DNA from: Acidovorax sp. NO-1
GTDB lineage: Bacteria > Pseudomonadota > Gammaproteobacteria > Burkholderiales > Burkholderiaceae_C
DNA length: 38,108 nt
Assembly (NCBI RefSeq): GCF_000238595.1
Contig: NZ_AGTS01000017.1
Coordinates: 1 to 38,108, forward strand
Reading direction: 5' to 3'
Below the pieces are notes generated by a model that searched no databases, was not told where the DNA came from, and saw nothing but the letters and a program-made list of their open reading frames with translations. Positions 24,970-34,215 of this stretch are shown here, piece by piece (positions within the stretch are counted from its first letter, which is position 1; every line of letters starts with the position of its first letter). A program made the position numbers and the translations under genes.

Positions 24970-25683
24970 ATGACAGACCCATTTGCTCCCTTGTCCGAGG
25001 AAGAGTTCGAAGAACTCGACCACTTTCTGCTGTTCGGCGTTGACACGGAAGAAGGCATGACCATGGACATGGTCGATGGGTTCTTGCACGCCATTGCGGT
25101 CGGGCCGACGACCGTACATCCCAAGCAATGGCTGCCCAAGATCTGGGGTACCAAGGAGATGATGCCTCCGATGGGTTCCGTCGAAGAGCTGAACCACATG
25201 CTGGGCTTGGTCATGCGCCACTTCAACACCATCATTGCCGGCCTGGGGGATGACCCCCGGGAGATCAGCCCGTGCTGGTCAACGATGGCCTACGACGGTG
25301 ACGAGCGTGAATACGACGACGCAGAATCGTGGGCGTACGGCTTTGTCCAGGGGATGAGGCTTTGCTGGAAGGACTGGCAACCGTTGCTGTCCACTCCCCA
25401 AGGGCAAGTTTGGTTCAGACCCATTGCCCTGCTGGGCGAAGACGACTATTGCGTGGATCAGGACGAACTCACCCGAACACCGGCCATGCGATCGGAGCTG
25501 GCTCAACAAATCCCGCCGGCTGTTCTGGACATGCACGCTCACTGGCTGCCACTTCGGCTCGCTGTCTATCAGCGGGAGGTGGCCAAGTCGATGCAGCCCA
25601 AGGTGGGGCGCAATGATCCGTGCCCTTGTGGGAGCGGGGCGAAGTTCAAGAAGTGCTGTGGTGCTGCGGCCGATTTGCACTGA
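24970..25683 (+). CDS. UPF0149/YecA family SEC-C protein, IS66 passenger
   Basis: Start is the ATG at 24970 ([19 protein letters not shown]), the typical UPF0149 beginning; upstream in-frame codons to 24880 are not needed. The 237-residue acidic protein has the UPF0149 alpha-helical domain ([28 protein letters not shown]) and a C-terminal SEC-C zinc motif [23 protein letters not shown] occurs in SecA and in proteins that bind zinc and partner with the translation or secretion machinery. It sits inside the IS66 inverted repeats, convergent with tnpC, so it travels with the element. Its function for the element is unknown. Confidence 0.9.
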   Translation: MTDPFAPLSEEEFEELDHFLLFGVDTEEGMTMDMVDGFLHAIAVGPTTVHPKQWLPKIWGTKEMMPPMGSVEELNHMLGLVMRHFNTIIAGLGDDPREISPCWSTMAYDGDEREYDDAESWAYGFVQGMRLCWKDWQPLLSTPQGQVWFRPIALLGEDDYCVDQDELTRTPAMRSELAQQIPPAVLDMHAHWLPLRLAVYQREVAKSMQPKVGRNDPCPCGSGAKFKKCCGAAADLH

Positions 25684-25716
25684 GCCATCTCGCGCCTCGA
25701 ACTGTCAGGCGGTGGA

Positions 25717-27312
25717 TCACCGCGCCAGTCGCCAGGGCAGCAAGGCCTCGTAGTCATCGACGGTCCTGGCCCGTGGAAGTGCCACTAGCAGCGAGCGCAG
25801 GTACTGGTACCCATCAACGCCGTTGACCTTGCAGGTCTCCAGCAACGAGTACAGGTTGGCGCTCGCGTTGGCGCCGGCCACGGTGTCGGCGAAGAGCCAG
25901 TTGCGTCTTCCGATGACAAACGGGCGGATCGAATTCTCGCAGCCGTTGTTGTCTATCGGGTAGTTGCCGCTGGTGACGAAGCGCTCCAGCTTGGCCCACT
26001 GCGAGGACAGGTAGTGCAGCGCCTTGCCCAGCAAACTGCCTGGCAGCACCGCATGAACGTTGGCCAGCAGCAAGGCCTGGATCTCTTGCAGCACGGGCAC
26101 ACTGTTGGCTTGGCGGCTATGCAGCAGCGCATTCGCATCCAGCCCTTGCTCTTTGGCCAGGGCCTCCACGCGGTAGAGCTTGCCGATCAGCGCGATGAAC
26201 CTGGCCGCCAATTGCTCAGCCCCCCGGTTGGCTTTGGGCAAGGCCTGCAGCGCGTCATTGAAGTAACGCCGGCAATGTGCCCAACACCCGATTTGCACGA
26301 GCTTGTTCGCCAAGGCGATCTTGTTGTAGACCTCGTAGCCGTCGGTCATCAGCACGCCGCCCTCGCGCGCACCGACGTACAGAAGCTGCGCCGCCTCTGT
26401 GCTGCGTGAGGGTGAGTAGGCGAACAGGCGTATGGGCGGACCTGTGCCGCTGGCGCCTGAACCATCGGTCATCTGCGCCCACATGTAGCTCTTGGACTGG
26501 GCGCTGCGACCGGCCTCCTTGAGCACCTGAATCTCGGTCTCGTCACCGAAGATCAGCGGGGCGTCCAGCACCCGGTCGCGCAGCAGGTTGATGACGGGCT
26601 GCACCGCCTGGCCCACCCGCACCACGCTGGCGGCCATGGTGTTGCGCGAGAGGTCGCGGCCTCCGAAGCGCCCCAGCAAGGCCGCCTGGCGGTACAGCGG
26701 CAGGCCGTCCACATACTTGGAAGTGATCACCCAGGCCAGCAGGCCTTCGCTGAACAGCCCCTTGGGGATGACTTGCTCGGGCTTGGCCGCCAGGCGCAGC
26801 GTGCCATCGCAGCACGGGCAGGCGTACTTGACCCGCTCGTGGCGGATCACGCGCACTTGTTGCGGAATGATGTCGAGCTGCTCGCTGGCCTCCACGCCAA
26901 TCTCCCGCAGCACGGCACCGTCGTGAGGACAGACACGCTCGGATTCGGGCAGTTCGTGGCGCACCACCTCGCGCGGCAGGGCTGGGTCCAGCGGCTTGCG
27001 CCCGCGCTTGGTCCGTTTGTGAGCGGGAACCTCGACAGTGTTGTCGTCGGCCTCGGTTTCTTCCTGGGCCGGCTGGGTTGCCGAGCCGAGCGCCTCGGCC
27101 TCGTTGAAGAACATGTCCTTCTGGTGGCCTGCGCTGGCCTCGCTCTTGGCGGCGAACAACTGGCGCTTGAATTTGTTGAGCTGCTCCTTGAGCAGGTCGC
27201 GCTCGGCGCGCGTGATGCGCAGCTCACCAGCGAGTGATTCGCTGGTCTGGGTGGCCTGGGCCAGCGCCTTTTGCAAGGCTGCAAATTCTTCGGCGGTGGG
27301 CATGTGAACCAT
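25717..27312 (-). CDS. tnpC: IS66 family transposase TnpC
   Basis: The 531-residue transposase begins with a coiled-coil region (LQKALAQATQTSESLAGELR), then an acidic linker and the zinc-binding type block (HELPESERVCPHDGAVL, KYACPCCDGTL). The DDE domain has D in LIFGDETEIQVL, D in GVLMTDGYEVYNK and the CWAHCRRYF block, with E in IDNNGCENSIRPFVIGRRNWLF. It ends with the TnpC C-terminal helix. The start (GTG/ATG at 27312) follows tnpB by about 100 bases. Confidence 0.95.
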   Translation of the reverse strand: MVHMPTAEEFAALQKALAQATQTSESLAGELRITRAERDLLKEQLNKFKRQLFAAKSEASAGHQKDMFFNEAEALGSATQPAQEETEADDNTVEVPAHKRTKRGRKPLDPALPREVVRHELPESERVCPHDGAVLREIGVEASEQLDIIPQQVRVIRHERVKYACPCCDGTLRLAAKPEQVIPKGLFSEGLLAWVITSKYVDGLPLYRQAALLGRFGGRDLSRNTMAASVVRVGQAVQPVINLLRDRVLDAPLIFGDETEIQVLKEAGRSAQSKSYMWAQMTDGSGASGTGPPIRLFAYSPSRSTEAAQLLYVGAREGGVLMTDGYEVYNKIALANKLVQIGCWAHCRRYFNDALQALPKANRGAEQLAARFIALIGKLYRVEALAKEQGLDANALLHSRQANSVPVLQEIQALLLANVHAVLPGSLLGKALHYLSSQWAKLERFVTSGNYPIDNNGCENSIRPFVIGRRNWLFADTVAGANASANLYSLLETCKVNGVDGYQYLRSLLVALPRARTVDDYEALLPWRLAR

Positions 27313-27413
27313 CGCCTGCTTCGATCTGCTTGTCGCTCAGGCGGTTCCTTGTGCTGGGGATTTTGCGGCAAATATTCTCAGCAGTGGCATTGCTCATTTC
27401 GGCAGCACCAGCC

Positions 27414-27764
27414 TCACGCAACGCGCTCGTAGAACCGCTGTGGGTGTCGCTGTGTGACCGCCAGATCAATGCCATCAAGCAACCAGTGCAGTTGTTCCAC
27501 CGTCAGCGTCGGCACCACCGCCTCGTCCGGCCAGATGAAGCGGTCTTGCTCCAGGCGCTTCATCAACAACCAGAAGCCGTTGCGCTCCCAGACCAGGATC
27601 TTCACCCGGTTGCGCTGGCGGTTGCTGAACACATACACCGCCGCCGCGAACGGGTTCATGCCCAGGGCTTGCTCCACCAGGATGGCCAAACCGTTGATGC
27701 CCATTCGGAAGTCGATGGCCGGGCGGTGCAGGTACACCGTCAGCGTGTCGTCGAGCCGGAACAT
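27414..27764 (-). CDS. tnpB: IS66 family accessory protein TnpB
   Basis: The 116-residue protein shows the Orf2 signature: VYLHRPAIDFRMGINGLAI, AAAVYVFSNRQRNRVKILVWE and GFWLLMKRLEQDRFIWP. It overlaps the tnpA end by 25 bases. It is distinct in sequence from the tnpB of the truncated element at 24205, so the two elements are different family members. Confidence 0.94.
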   Translation of the reverse strand: MFRLDDTLTVYLHRPAIDFRMGINGLAILVEQALGMNPFAAAVYVFSNRQRNRVKILVWERNGFWLLMKRLEQDRFIWPDEAVVPTLTVEQLHWLLDGIDLAVTQRHPQRFYERVA

Positions 27765-28183
27765 GGCAGGCGCCCCAGAAGTTCAAGGACGGGCAGCAAC
27801 CCACCCGGGTCTGCATCGCTGAGGTCGATCTCCACCCCATTGGGCAGTCGGGCGTGCAGGCGTGTCTTGACCTCAGCGGCGGTGACGGGAGATGCCTCGG
27901 GGGCCGCCAGCCGCAACGGCACAAAAGCACTGGTGCTGGCCATGGCCACGGTCGGCAGGTTGGCACGACTTGCCTTCAGGTCCGAGCCCATGCTCTGGGT
28001 GATCCAGCGGCGCAGCAAGTTGGCGTTGATGCCGCATTGCAGCGCCATGCGCGCCACCGACACATCCGGCTGCAGGCACGCCCGCACCACCTCGGCCTTG
28101 GCCTGCGGGTCGTACACGGCACGTCCATCGTTCTTGCGCCCCGTGACCAGGCGCCTCACCACCTCTGCATCGATCTCTGACAT
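27740..28183 (-). CDS. tnpA: IS66 family accessory protein TnpA
   Basis: The 147-residue protein has a helix-turn-helix segment (YDPQAKAEVVRACLQPDVSVARMALQCGINANLLRRW) typical of IS66 OrfA, a variable linker, and a C-terminal RLPNGVEIDLSDAD block. The ATG at 28183 is 82 bases inside the terminal repeat. It is only moderately similar to the tnpA at 23768 (shared W-ending helix-turn-helix). Confidence 0.93.
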   Translation of the reverse strand: MSEIDAEVVRRLVTGRKNDGRAVYDPQAKAEVVRACLQPDVSVARMALQCGINANLLRRWITQSMGSDLKASRANLPTVAMASTSAFVPLRLAAPEASPVTAAEVKTRLHARLPNGVEIDLSDADPGGLLPVLELLGRLPCSGSTTR

Positions 28184-28265
28184 ACGTGTCCACCTTGTTC
28201 TACATGGACACGTAGCTTCCCCTCTCAGACGCTCTGTGGGAAGACGTAGTTGGCGGATCGCTTAC

Positions 28266-28273
28266 TCTTCGAC
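28266..28273 (+). repeat. right 8-bp target duplication of IS66
   Basis: TCTTCGAC directly follows CGCTTAC at the element's end and equals the copy at 24838-24845. Confidence 0.93.
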
Positions 28274-28624
28274 CACTACCAGCATGCCCGTACCATGCGA
28301 ATGTCCCAACTCATCGACGAAGGAGTGCGGCAGGGTGTTTTCACCCCTTGCCATGGATTGGTCATGTCTGAGGTGATGCTGGGAGCGGCACTGAGGTTGC
28401 GCCGCCCGGCATTCCTTGCCCAGGCCAACCTAACCATCGAGGATGCCTTCCAGGAGTTTTACCGGATATTGCTGGGTGGATTGCTGACCGATTCAGCTGC
28501 ATCTCACACAGCCAAGAGTGGCAAGCGGGCTGTGCGGACTGGCGTGCGGCGAGTCGCCGAAAAGAAGGATACGGACTACGATGAAGTCGGCACCATGCTG
28601 ATGGCGGCCTGGAATCGCGAATAA
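28266..28624 (+). pseudogene. TetR-type regulator C-terminal remnant, right of IS66
   Basis: The frame reads FDHYQHARTMRMSQLIDEGVRQGVFTPC and continues to TAA at 28622. It looks like the ligand-binding half of a TetR repressor (helices 6-9, with EDAFQEFYRILLGGLL near the end), followed by a basic Lys/Arg-rich tail. No helix-turn-helix is present. An apparent start at 28250 lies inside the IS end. It joins in phase with 24774-24845 across the insertion. Confidence 0.65.
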
Positions 28625-28948
28625 GTGGAAGAAGGCGGCGCGGTTGGCGGGGGCGTAACCTCGGATGGTCTTGTGAAGGCTGCCAAGATCATGTCCACGG
28701 CACATGGGCACAACTTGTCGGATGTGTTTGCGTCTCTTGAACTGCCCACTCAGGCTGCTATTGAGTCTGAATTTCTGGCGGCGTCAGGAGAACAGCTGGC
28801 GCCGCTTCTTGCCGAGTGCTCGGACTACTTCATTCAAGCCCGCTATGCCTATGAACAGATCGGTGGCAGCTACAGCTTGAGCGGTATCCGCACGCTCGCA
28901 AAGGGCTTGCTTGATGCCGTAAAAGCCTTCGGTACCAAGAATCCCTGA
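28625..28948 (+). CDS. small hypothetical protein before the restriction locus
   Basis: A GTG at 28625 directly follows the TetR remnant stop in the same frame; an inner ATG at 28691 is the more likely start for a folded part. The sequence is mainly helical, with DYFIQARYAYEQIGGSYSLSG near residues 65-85, vaguely like HEPN-domain helices, but no catalytic RxxxxH is seen. No family is recognised. It converges on hsdR. It may be the tail of a gene truncated by the mobile elements. Confidence 0.45.
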   Translation: MEEGGAVGGGVTSDGLVKAAKIMSTAHGHNLSDVFASLELPTQAAIESEFLAASGEQLAPLLAECSDYFIQARYAYEQIGGSYSLSGIRTLAKGLLDAVKAFGTKNP

Positions 28949-28960
28949 GCGAAGCGCTCA
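28946..28960. terminator. short perfect hairpin between convergent genes
   Basis: TGAGCG-AAG-CGCTCA forms a six-pair stem and overlaps the stop of the small hypothetical gene, 36 bases from the hsdR stop. There is no U-run, so terminator function is uncertain; the location between convergent genes is suggestive. Confidence 0.35.
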
Positions 28961-28995
28961 TCAATATTGGCGCGTCGGTTCGCCCCGGAGTCAGG

Positions 28996-31900
28996 CTAAC
29001 CGCCGCCCCAGCTCTCCCCAAACACCTGCGCCTGCCGCAGCACCAAGTCCACCGCCTCTTCCTGCAAGTCTGGCGGGTACTTGTACTTGCGCAAGACCCG
29101 CTTGACCATTAGTCGCAGTTTCGCCCGCACGCTCTCGCGCTCGGACCAGTCCACCGTCAGGTTCTGGCGCAGGTTCTCGGTCAGTTCGTGGGCGATCTTC
29201 TTGAGGGTTTCGTCGGTGAGTTCTTTGACCGCTGATTCGTTGGTGGCCAGCGCGTCGTAGAACCGCACCTCGTCCTCAGTCAGGCCCAGCATCTCGCCCC
29301 TGCTGGCCGCCTCCCGGAACTTCTTGGCCATCTCGACCAGTTCTTCCATCACCTGGGCGGTTTCAATGGAGCGGTTCTGGTAGCGCTTGATCACGTTGCC
29401 CAGCAGGTCGGAGAACTTCTTTTCCTGCACCACGTTGCTGCCGAAGCGGCTCTTGATTTCGCCTTCGAGCAGCCGTTCGAGCAGTTCCACGGCCAGGTTC
29501 TTCTCGGGTAGGTTCTTCACCTGCGCCAGGAATTCGTCGTCCAGCAGGCCAATGTTGGGTTTGTCCAAACCCACGGCGTCGAAGATGTCCACCACCTGGT
29601 CGGACACCACGGCGTTGCTGATGATCTGCCGGATGGCTTCGTCGCGCTGCTCGTCGGAGCGCTTCTTAGCGGTGATGTCTCGTTTCGTCAGGATGACCTT
29701 CACGGCCTGCATGAAGGCAACTTCTTCGCGCACGGCCTTAGCCTCGTCCAGCGTACAGCACAGCGAGAAGGCTTGGGACAGCGCCAGGGTGGTGTCGGCA
29801 AAGCGGCGTTTACCGTCCTTGCCGCCTTCTTCTCGCAGGCCCAAGATATGGTTGGCTGCTCGGGCCAGGGTTTGGTGCCCCCCAGTGAGGAAGTCGCTGG
29901 TGTCGCAGCCATGCAGCATGGATTGCAGGACATCGAGCTTTTCCATGAGGACGCTGTACGCCTCGCGGGCGTCTACGGTGGGGGTGCCCCGGCCTTTGCT
30001 GGCGGTGTACTCCTTCATGGCGGCTTTGAGTTCGTTGCCGATGCCGATGTAGTCCACCACCAGGCCGCCTTGCTTGCCCTTGAAGACCCGGTTCACGCGG
30101 GCGATGGCCTGCATGAGGTTGTGGCCCTTCATGGGTTTGTCCACGTACAGGGTGTGCACGCAGGGAGCGTCGAAGCCCGTGAGCCACATGTCGCGCACGA
30201 TCACCAGTCGCAGCGGGTCGGCGGGGTCTTTGAAGCGTTTTTCCAGTCGCTTCTTCACTTTGCCATCGTAGATATGGGGGCGCAGCAGGGCTTTATCACT
30301 GGCAGAGCCGGTCATCACGATCTTGATGGCGCCCTTCTCAGGGTCAGGGTCGTGCCAGTCAGGGCGCAGCTTGATGATCTCGTTGTACAGGTGCACGCAG
30401 ATGTCACGGCTCATGGCCACGACCATGGCTTTGCCGGATTGGGCGGTGCTGCGCTCTTCAAAGTGCGCCACCAAGTCAGCGGCCACGCTGGCCACGCGGG
30501 GTTCAGCACCGACGATCTTTTCCAGGGCGGCCCATCGGCTTTTGAGTTTGGCCTGCTGGCTTTCTTCTTCGTCCTCGGCCAGCTCGTCCACTTCGTCATC
30601 AATACTGGGCAGGTCTTCGTCTTTGAGGCGCAGCTTGGCCAGGCGCGACTCGTAGTAGATAGCCACAGTGGCGCCATCTTCCTTGGCCTGCTGCATGTCG
30701 TAGACGTGGATGTACTCGCCGAACACGGCTCGGGTGTCGTGGTCGGTGCTGCTGACCGGGGTGCCGGTAAAGCCTACGAAAGTGGCATTGGGCAGGGCAT
30801 CGCGCAGATGCTGGGCATAGCCTGCCTGGTATTTCTCTTCGCCGGGCTTGCCTTTGAGGGTGGCCTTGAAGCCGTATTGGGTGCGGTGGGCTTCGTCCGC
30901 GATCACCACGATGTTGCTGCGCTCGGACAGCACTGGGAAGGTGTCTTCATCCTCCCCCGGCATGAACTTCTGGATGGTGGCGAAGATGATACCGCCCGAG
31001 GGGCGGTTGCCCAGCTTGGCGCGCAGGTCTGGACGGGTCAGTGCCTGGGCGGGCTGCTCGCGTAACAGGTCTTGGGCCAGGCTGAACACGCCAAAGAGTT
31101 GCCCATCCAGGTCGTTGCGGTCGGTGATGACCACGATGGTGGGGTTCTCCATCGCTGCTTCTTGCATCACACGGGCTGCAAAGCAGGTCATGGTGATGCT
31201 CTTGCCGCTGCCCTGGGTGTGCCACACCACGCCACCTTTGCGGGAGGCGCCTGGTCGGGATGCTGTGACCACTTCTTCGATGGCAGCACGCACCGCGTGG
31301 AACTGGTGGTAGCCCGCGATCTTCTTGACGAGCTGGCCATCGTCCTCGAACAGGACGAAGTAGCGGATGTAGTCCAACAGGTACTGTGGGGCAAGCACGC
31401 CACGCACCAGGGTTTGCAGTTCTTGAAACTGTCCCAGTGGGTCGATGTTTACCCCATCAATCGTGCGCCAGGCCATGAAGCGCTCAGCGTTGGCAGACAG
31501 CGAGCCCATCAGCGCATCAGTGCCGTCCGAGATCACCAGCACCTCGTTGTACTGGAACACGTCGGGAATCTGCTCCTTGTACGTCTCGATCTGGTCGAAG
31601 GCTTTCCAGATGTTGGCGTTCTCGTCGGCGGGGTTCTTGAGTTCCAACAGCACCAGTGGCAAGCCATTGACGAACAAGATAATGTCAGGGCGACGGGTTT
31701 TGTGGGGGCCTTTGATGGTGAACTGGTTGATGGCCCACCATTCGTTCTTCTCGGTGTGCGCCCAGTCAATCAGTCGCACAAAGTCGCCGCGTGTTTCGCC
31801 GTCCTTCTGATACTGGACGGGGATACCACCCACCAGCATCTTGTGAAACGCGCGGTTGGCCGACAGCAGGGATGGGATGCCAAGATCCGTGACTTGCTTG

Positions 31901-32103
31901 ATGGCATCTTCACGGGCAGCGGCTGGTACCCCGGGGTTCAGGCGGTTGATGGCCTCGCGCAGCCGAAAGGGCAGCAGCACCTGCCGGTAGTCCGCGCGCT
32001 CTGGCGTGGTGCCGTCAAAGGCAATGTCAGGCCCGTAGCGGTGGGTGTAGCCCACGTCTTGCAGCCAGGCCAGCGTTTCGCGTTCCAGTTGGTCTTCGGT
32101 CAC
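28996..32103 (-). CDS. hsdR: type I restriction enzyme R subunit (HsdR)
   Basis: The 1,035-residue protein cleaves and translocates DNA in the type I complex. It has the N-terminal nuclease core ([20 protein letters not shown], a D...ExK pattern around residues 135-155), the SF2 helicase motor with Walker [19 protein letters not shown]-box [13 protein letters not shown], motif [11 protein letters not shown], motif [37 protein letters not shown], and a helical C-terminus. Length and order are typical. It lies 93 bases downstream of the AlbA_2 gene, in the same direction. Confidence 0.96.
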   Translation of the reverse strand: MTEDQLERETLAWLQDVGYTHRYGPDIAFDGTTPERADYRQVLLPFRLREAINRLNPGVPAAAREDAIKQVTDLGIPSLLSANRAFHKMLVGGIPVQYQKDGETRGDFVRLIDWAHTEKNEWWAINQFTIKGPHKTRRPDIILFVNGLPLVLLELKNPADENANIWKAFDQIETYKEQIPDVFQYNEVLVISDGTDALMGSLSANAERFMAWRTIDGVNIDPLGQFQELQTLVRGVLAPQYLLDYIRYFVLFEDDGQLVKKIAGYHQFHAVRAAIEEVVTASRPGASRKGGVVWHTQGSGKSITMTCFAARVMQEAAMENPTIVVITDRNDLDGQLFGVFSLAQDLLREQPAQALTRPDLRAKLGNRPSGGIIFATIQKFMPGEDEDTFPVLSERSNIVVIADEAHRTQYGFKATLKGKPGEEKYQAGYAQHLRDALPNATFVGFTGTPVSSTDHDTRAVFGEYIHVYDMQQAKEDGATVAIYYESRLAKLRLKDEDLPSIDDEVDELAEDEEESQQAKLKSRWAALEKIVGAEPRVASVAADLVAHFEERSTAQSGKAMVVAMSRDICVHLYNEIIKLRPDWHDPDPEKGAIKIVMTGSASDKALLRPHIYDGKVKKRLEKRFKDPADPLRLVIVRDMWLTGFDAPCVHTLYVDKPMKGHNLMQAIARVNRVFKGKQGGLVVDYIGIGNELKAAMKEYTASKGRGTPTVDAREAYSVLMEKLDVLQSMLHGCDTSDFLTGGHQTLARAANHILGLREEGGKDGKRRFADTTLALSQAFSLCCTLDEAKAVREEVAFMQAVKVILTKRDITAKKRSDEQRDEAIRQIISNAVVSDQVVDIFDAVGLDKPNIGLLDDEFLAQVKNLPEKNLAVELLERLLEGEIKSRFGSNVVQEKKFSDLLGNVIKRYQNRSIETAQVMEELVEMAKKFREAASRGEMLGLTEDEVRFYDALATNESAVKELTDETLKKIAHELTENLRQNLTVDWSERESVRAKLRLMVKRVLRKYKYPPDLQEEAVDLVLRQAQVFGESWGGG

Positions 32104-32196
32104 GGCTCCCTCTCGCTTTTTTGTCCTGTGGCTACAGCTTCATCAGCTCGATGTAGCGCAGGTACCTGTTGCAGGCCCCCGCAGAAAGCCCCCCGA

Positions 32197-34215
32197 TCAT
32201 TCTTCGGCTTTCCGATAGGACTGCAACTCATGGGTTGGCGTACCAGGAAATGCGCGCCGAATGCGATGCTCCCTGACCAATGCGTCCAAATAGCCTTTGC
32301 GCAAACCGTCTGGATCCCGGTTTAAAAGCTCAGCCAATGCACTGAGCCGCACATACCGTCCTTCGCATACCGACAAGATTACCTCCACCATGGCTGGACG
32401 CTCCAACCGTGCCTTACCCCGGGGTAGGGCGGCTCGCCGCAACAGGTCGTCCTTCAATGTATCTGAAAGGGCGCTGAGATCATCCAAGACGGGCGCATCC
32501 AGCAAGGGCGACAGTAGACAACCGTGCTCATCCCTGGTTGCAGTGTGGGTGTTGACGCCCTCCGTAGTGCGAGGCGTGGCCTGCTCCGGCCGCACGGGCT
32601 GATCACTACCGGAGGTATCCTCCTTAGTACCGGAGCTTGCAGTGCTACTACCGGAGCTAGTGCCATTACTACCGAAGCTGAACGCTGCGGGAAATACCTG
32701 CTCCGGGGTAACGGGAGCCGCGCCCGGCAAGTAATAAACCTTGCCACGCGACTGGCCTTGGGAGAGCAACATCCCATCACGCTCCAACCGTGCCAGCGCC
32801 AAGCTGATGTCATGAGGATGCTGGGGGGAAATCTCGGTCATGCGCGCATGGTTGACCACACCTTCGATCACGGCCGTGGACAGAATCATTCTGTCGAGCG
32901 CCCCCACCTGATCGAACGATGCACCAAACCGCGCCCGCAGTGCGTCCAGCACCGCAGGTGGCAGCAAATCCAGCATGTGCAATTCCAGCAAGGTTTGCTC
33001 TGGCATGTCCTTTTCCCTCAGCAGCGGCTGACGCCAGTGGCAGCTTTGCCAGCCGCTGTAAATTTTGGGCATGCCCGAGCCCCCACGTTCACCCAGGCCA
33101 ATGAGCAAGAACATTTGATGCAGGATGCGATTGCGGCAATCGCTCTCGCCACCCCGAATCACCTGCTCCACAGGCAGCCGAAGCAAACCAGGGTTGCGAA
33201 AGCCGAACATGTCTGGCCGCTTGACCACCAACACCGACACTCGGCCCGTGTAGTCCGCATGCACCAGGGTGTTGACCAACGCTTCACGCAAGGCAACGTG
33301 TACCGGCGTGTCGTCTTGCCTTTGGCCGTCTTTGAGCGAAAACGGCACTTTCAGGTCGGCCACCAATTTTCGGTACACCCGGCGATAAAACTCGAAGAGA
33401 TTGCCCGTCCACGTGCCGTCCGGCACCAGCCGGTCCACCCAGCGCAGTTCAGTCTTGGCCTCGGGCCGTTCCTGGTAGTCCACAAAATAGTGCGGCACCG
33501 CCTCCTGGATAGCCGACCAGCGGCCAAACATCAGTAGACCTGCCAAGGTCAACCCTTCCGCCCCCGTGGCTCGGTCACGGCGCCACCCGCGCAGGCTCTG
33601 CATCAAGGCAAAGTCATCCTGCTCCAGGTACGGGTGGCCGGGCTTCTCGTCCTTGAGCATCTGGCGGTAGATGCGCAGGCTCTCCATGTCCACGTCCTCC
33701 ATGCCGAAGTGCTCCAAGATGCGGGCATCGCGCTCATCCTCCACCTGCTCGGCCAGCATGCGCTTGACGGTTTCCTCATCGCAAGGTCGGTCGCCATCGT
33801 TGAGCCGCTTGTAGGTGTGGTCCAAAGGCTGGTTGTTAAGGAAAACCGGCCGCTGCTTGCGCGTGGCCTGTGGGATGCGGACCAGCACTACCGTTTTTCC
33901 ATCCAACACCAGTTCTAGCACATCTGCATCCGTCAGCAAATTGACGCTGACCTTGCCAGGATTGTTCAAGTTGTTGAACAGGTCCGCCCGCACCTTGGCA
34001 GGGTTGGGGATGCCCGCGATGGAAAACACCCCGTCCTTCTCGCGCACACCCAGCAGCACCACGCCGCCGTGGACATTGGCCATGGCCGAATAGGTGGGCC
34101 AGAAATCCTTGGGCACCTCGCCCTGGCCGTTCTGGCCCTGGGCCAGCTTGCATTCCAGCTCCACCGTTTCGCGCAGCAGGGCTAGGTCTTCCAGTGATGA
34201 GATGGGAAGCATCAC
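32197..34215 (-). CDS. AlbA_2/GHKL ATP-binding protein embedded in hsd operon
   Basis: The 672-residue protein starts with an AlbA_2/Schlafen-like domain (ETVELECKLAQGQNGQGEV, MANVHGGVVLLGVREKDG). A GHKL-type ATP-binding block follows (VHVALREALVNTLVHADYTG, with the N-box Asn, then FRNPGLLRL and GGESDCRNRILHQMFLLIGLGERGGSGM), as in the HATPase_c_4 proteins annotated near RecG-like. Winged-helix segments follow, then a Ser/Gly/Thr linker of 7-residue repeats and a C-terminal domain. GTG at 34215 overlaps the hsdS stop (GTGA); an ATG is three bases on. Such genes recur between hsdS and hsdR and may regulate or restrain restriction. The role is unproven. Confidence 0.88.
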   Translation of the reverse strand: MMLPISSLEDLALLRETVELECKLAQGQNGQGEVPKDFWPTYSAMANVHGGVVLLGVREKDGVFSIAGIPNPAKVRADLFNNLNNPGKVSVNLLTDADVLELVLDGKTVVLVRIPQATRKQRPVFLNNQPLDHTYKRLNDGDRPCDEETVKRMLAEQVEDERDARILEHFGMEDVDMESLRIYRQMLKDEKPGHPYLEQDDFALMQSLRGWRRDRATGAEGLTLAGLLMFGRWSAIQEAVPHYFVDYQERPEAKTELRWVDRLVPDGTWTGNLFEFYRRVYRKLVADLKVPFSLKDGQRQDDTPVHVALREALVNTLVHADYTGRVSVLVVKRPDMFGFRNPGLLRLPVEQVIRGGESDCRNRILHQMFLLIGLGERGGSGMPKIYSGWQSCHWRQPLLREKDMPEQTLLELHMLDLLPPAVLDALRARFGASFDQVGALDRMILSTAVIEGVVNHARMTEISPQHPHDISLALARLERDGMLLSQGQSRGKVYYLPGAAPVTPEQVFPAAFSFGSNGTSSGSSTASSGTKEDTSGSDQPVRPEQATPRTTEGVNTHTATRDEHGCLLSPLLDAPVLDDLSALSDTLKDDLLRRAALPRGKARLERPAMVEVILSVCEGRYVRLSALAELLNRDPDGLRKGYLDALVREHRIRRAFPGTPTHELQSYRKAEE
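32607..32677 (-). repeat. in-frame 21-bp repeat, about four units, in linker
   Basis: The core TACCGGAG (last copy TACCGAAG) recurs at 32607, 32628, 32649 and 32670, exactly 21 bases apart. Because 21 is a multiple of three, copy changes would keep the frame and lengthen or shorten the Ser/Gly/Thr linker of the ATPase gene. Confidence 0.75.

Larger units (their letters stand above)
24846..28265 (-). mobile_element. complete IS66-family element with passenger gene, 3,420 bp
   Basis: The ends are imperfect inverted repeats: GTAAGCGCTCTATTGACCAC from the left and GTAAGCGATCCGCCAACTAC inward from 28265. The first seven bases match, with scattered identities after that. It is flanked by perfect 8-bp duplications TCTTCGAC. 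It encodes tnpA, tnpB and tnpC leftward, and a UPF0149/SEC-C gene rightward near its left end. All three transposition genes are intact, so it may still be mobile. It interrupts a TetR-type gene remnant. Confidence 0.92.

Noticed and set aside
28625..28948. HEPN toxin
   Set aside because: The helix pattern is suggestive but the catalytic RxxxxH is absent and no partner antitoxin gene is adjacent.
29773..31065. 430-codon plus-strand frame
   Set aside because: It is antisense to hsdR, which carries all expected motifs; composition is that of a shadow frame.
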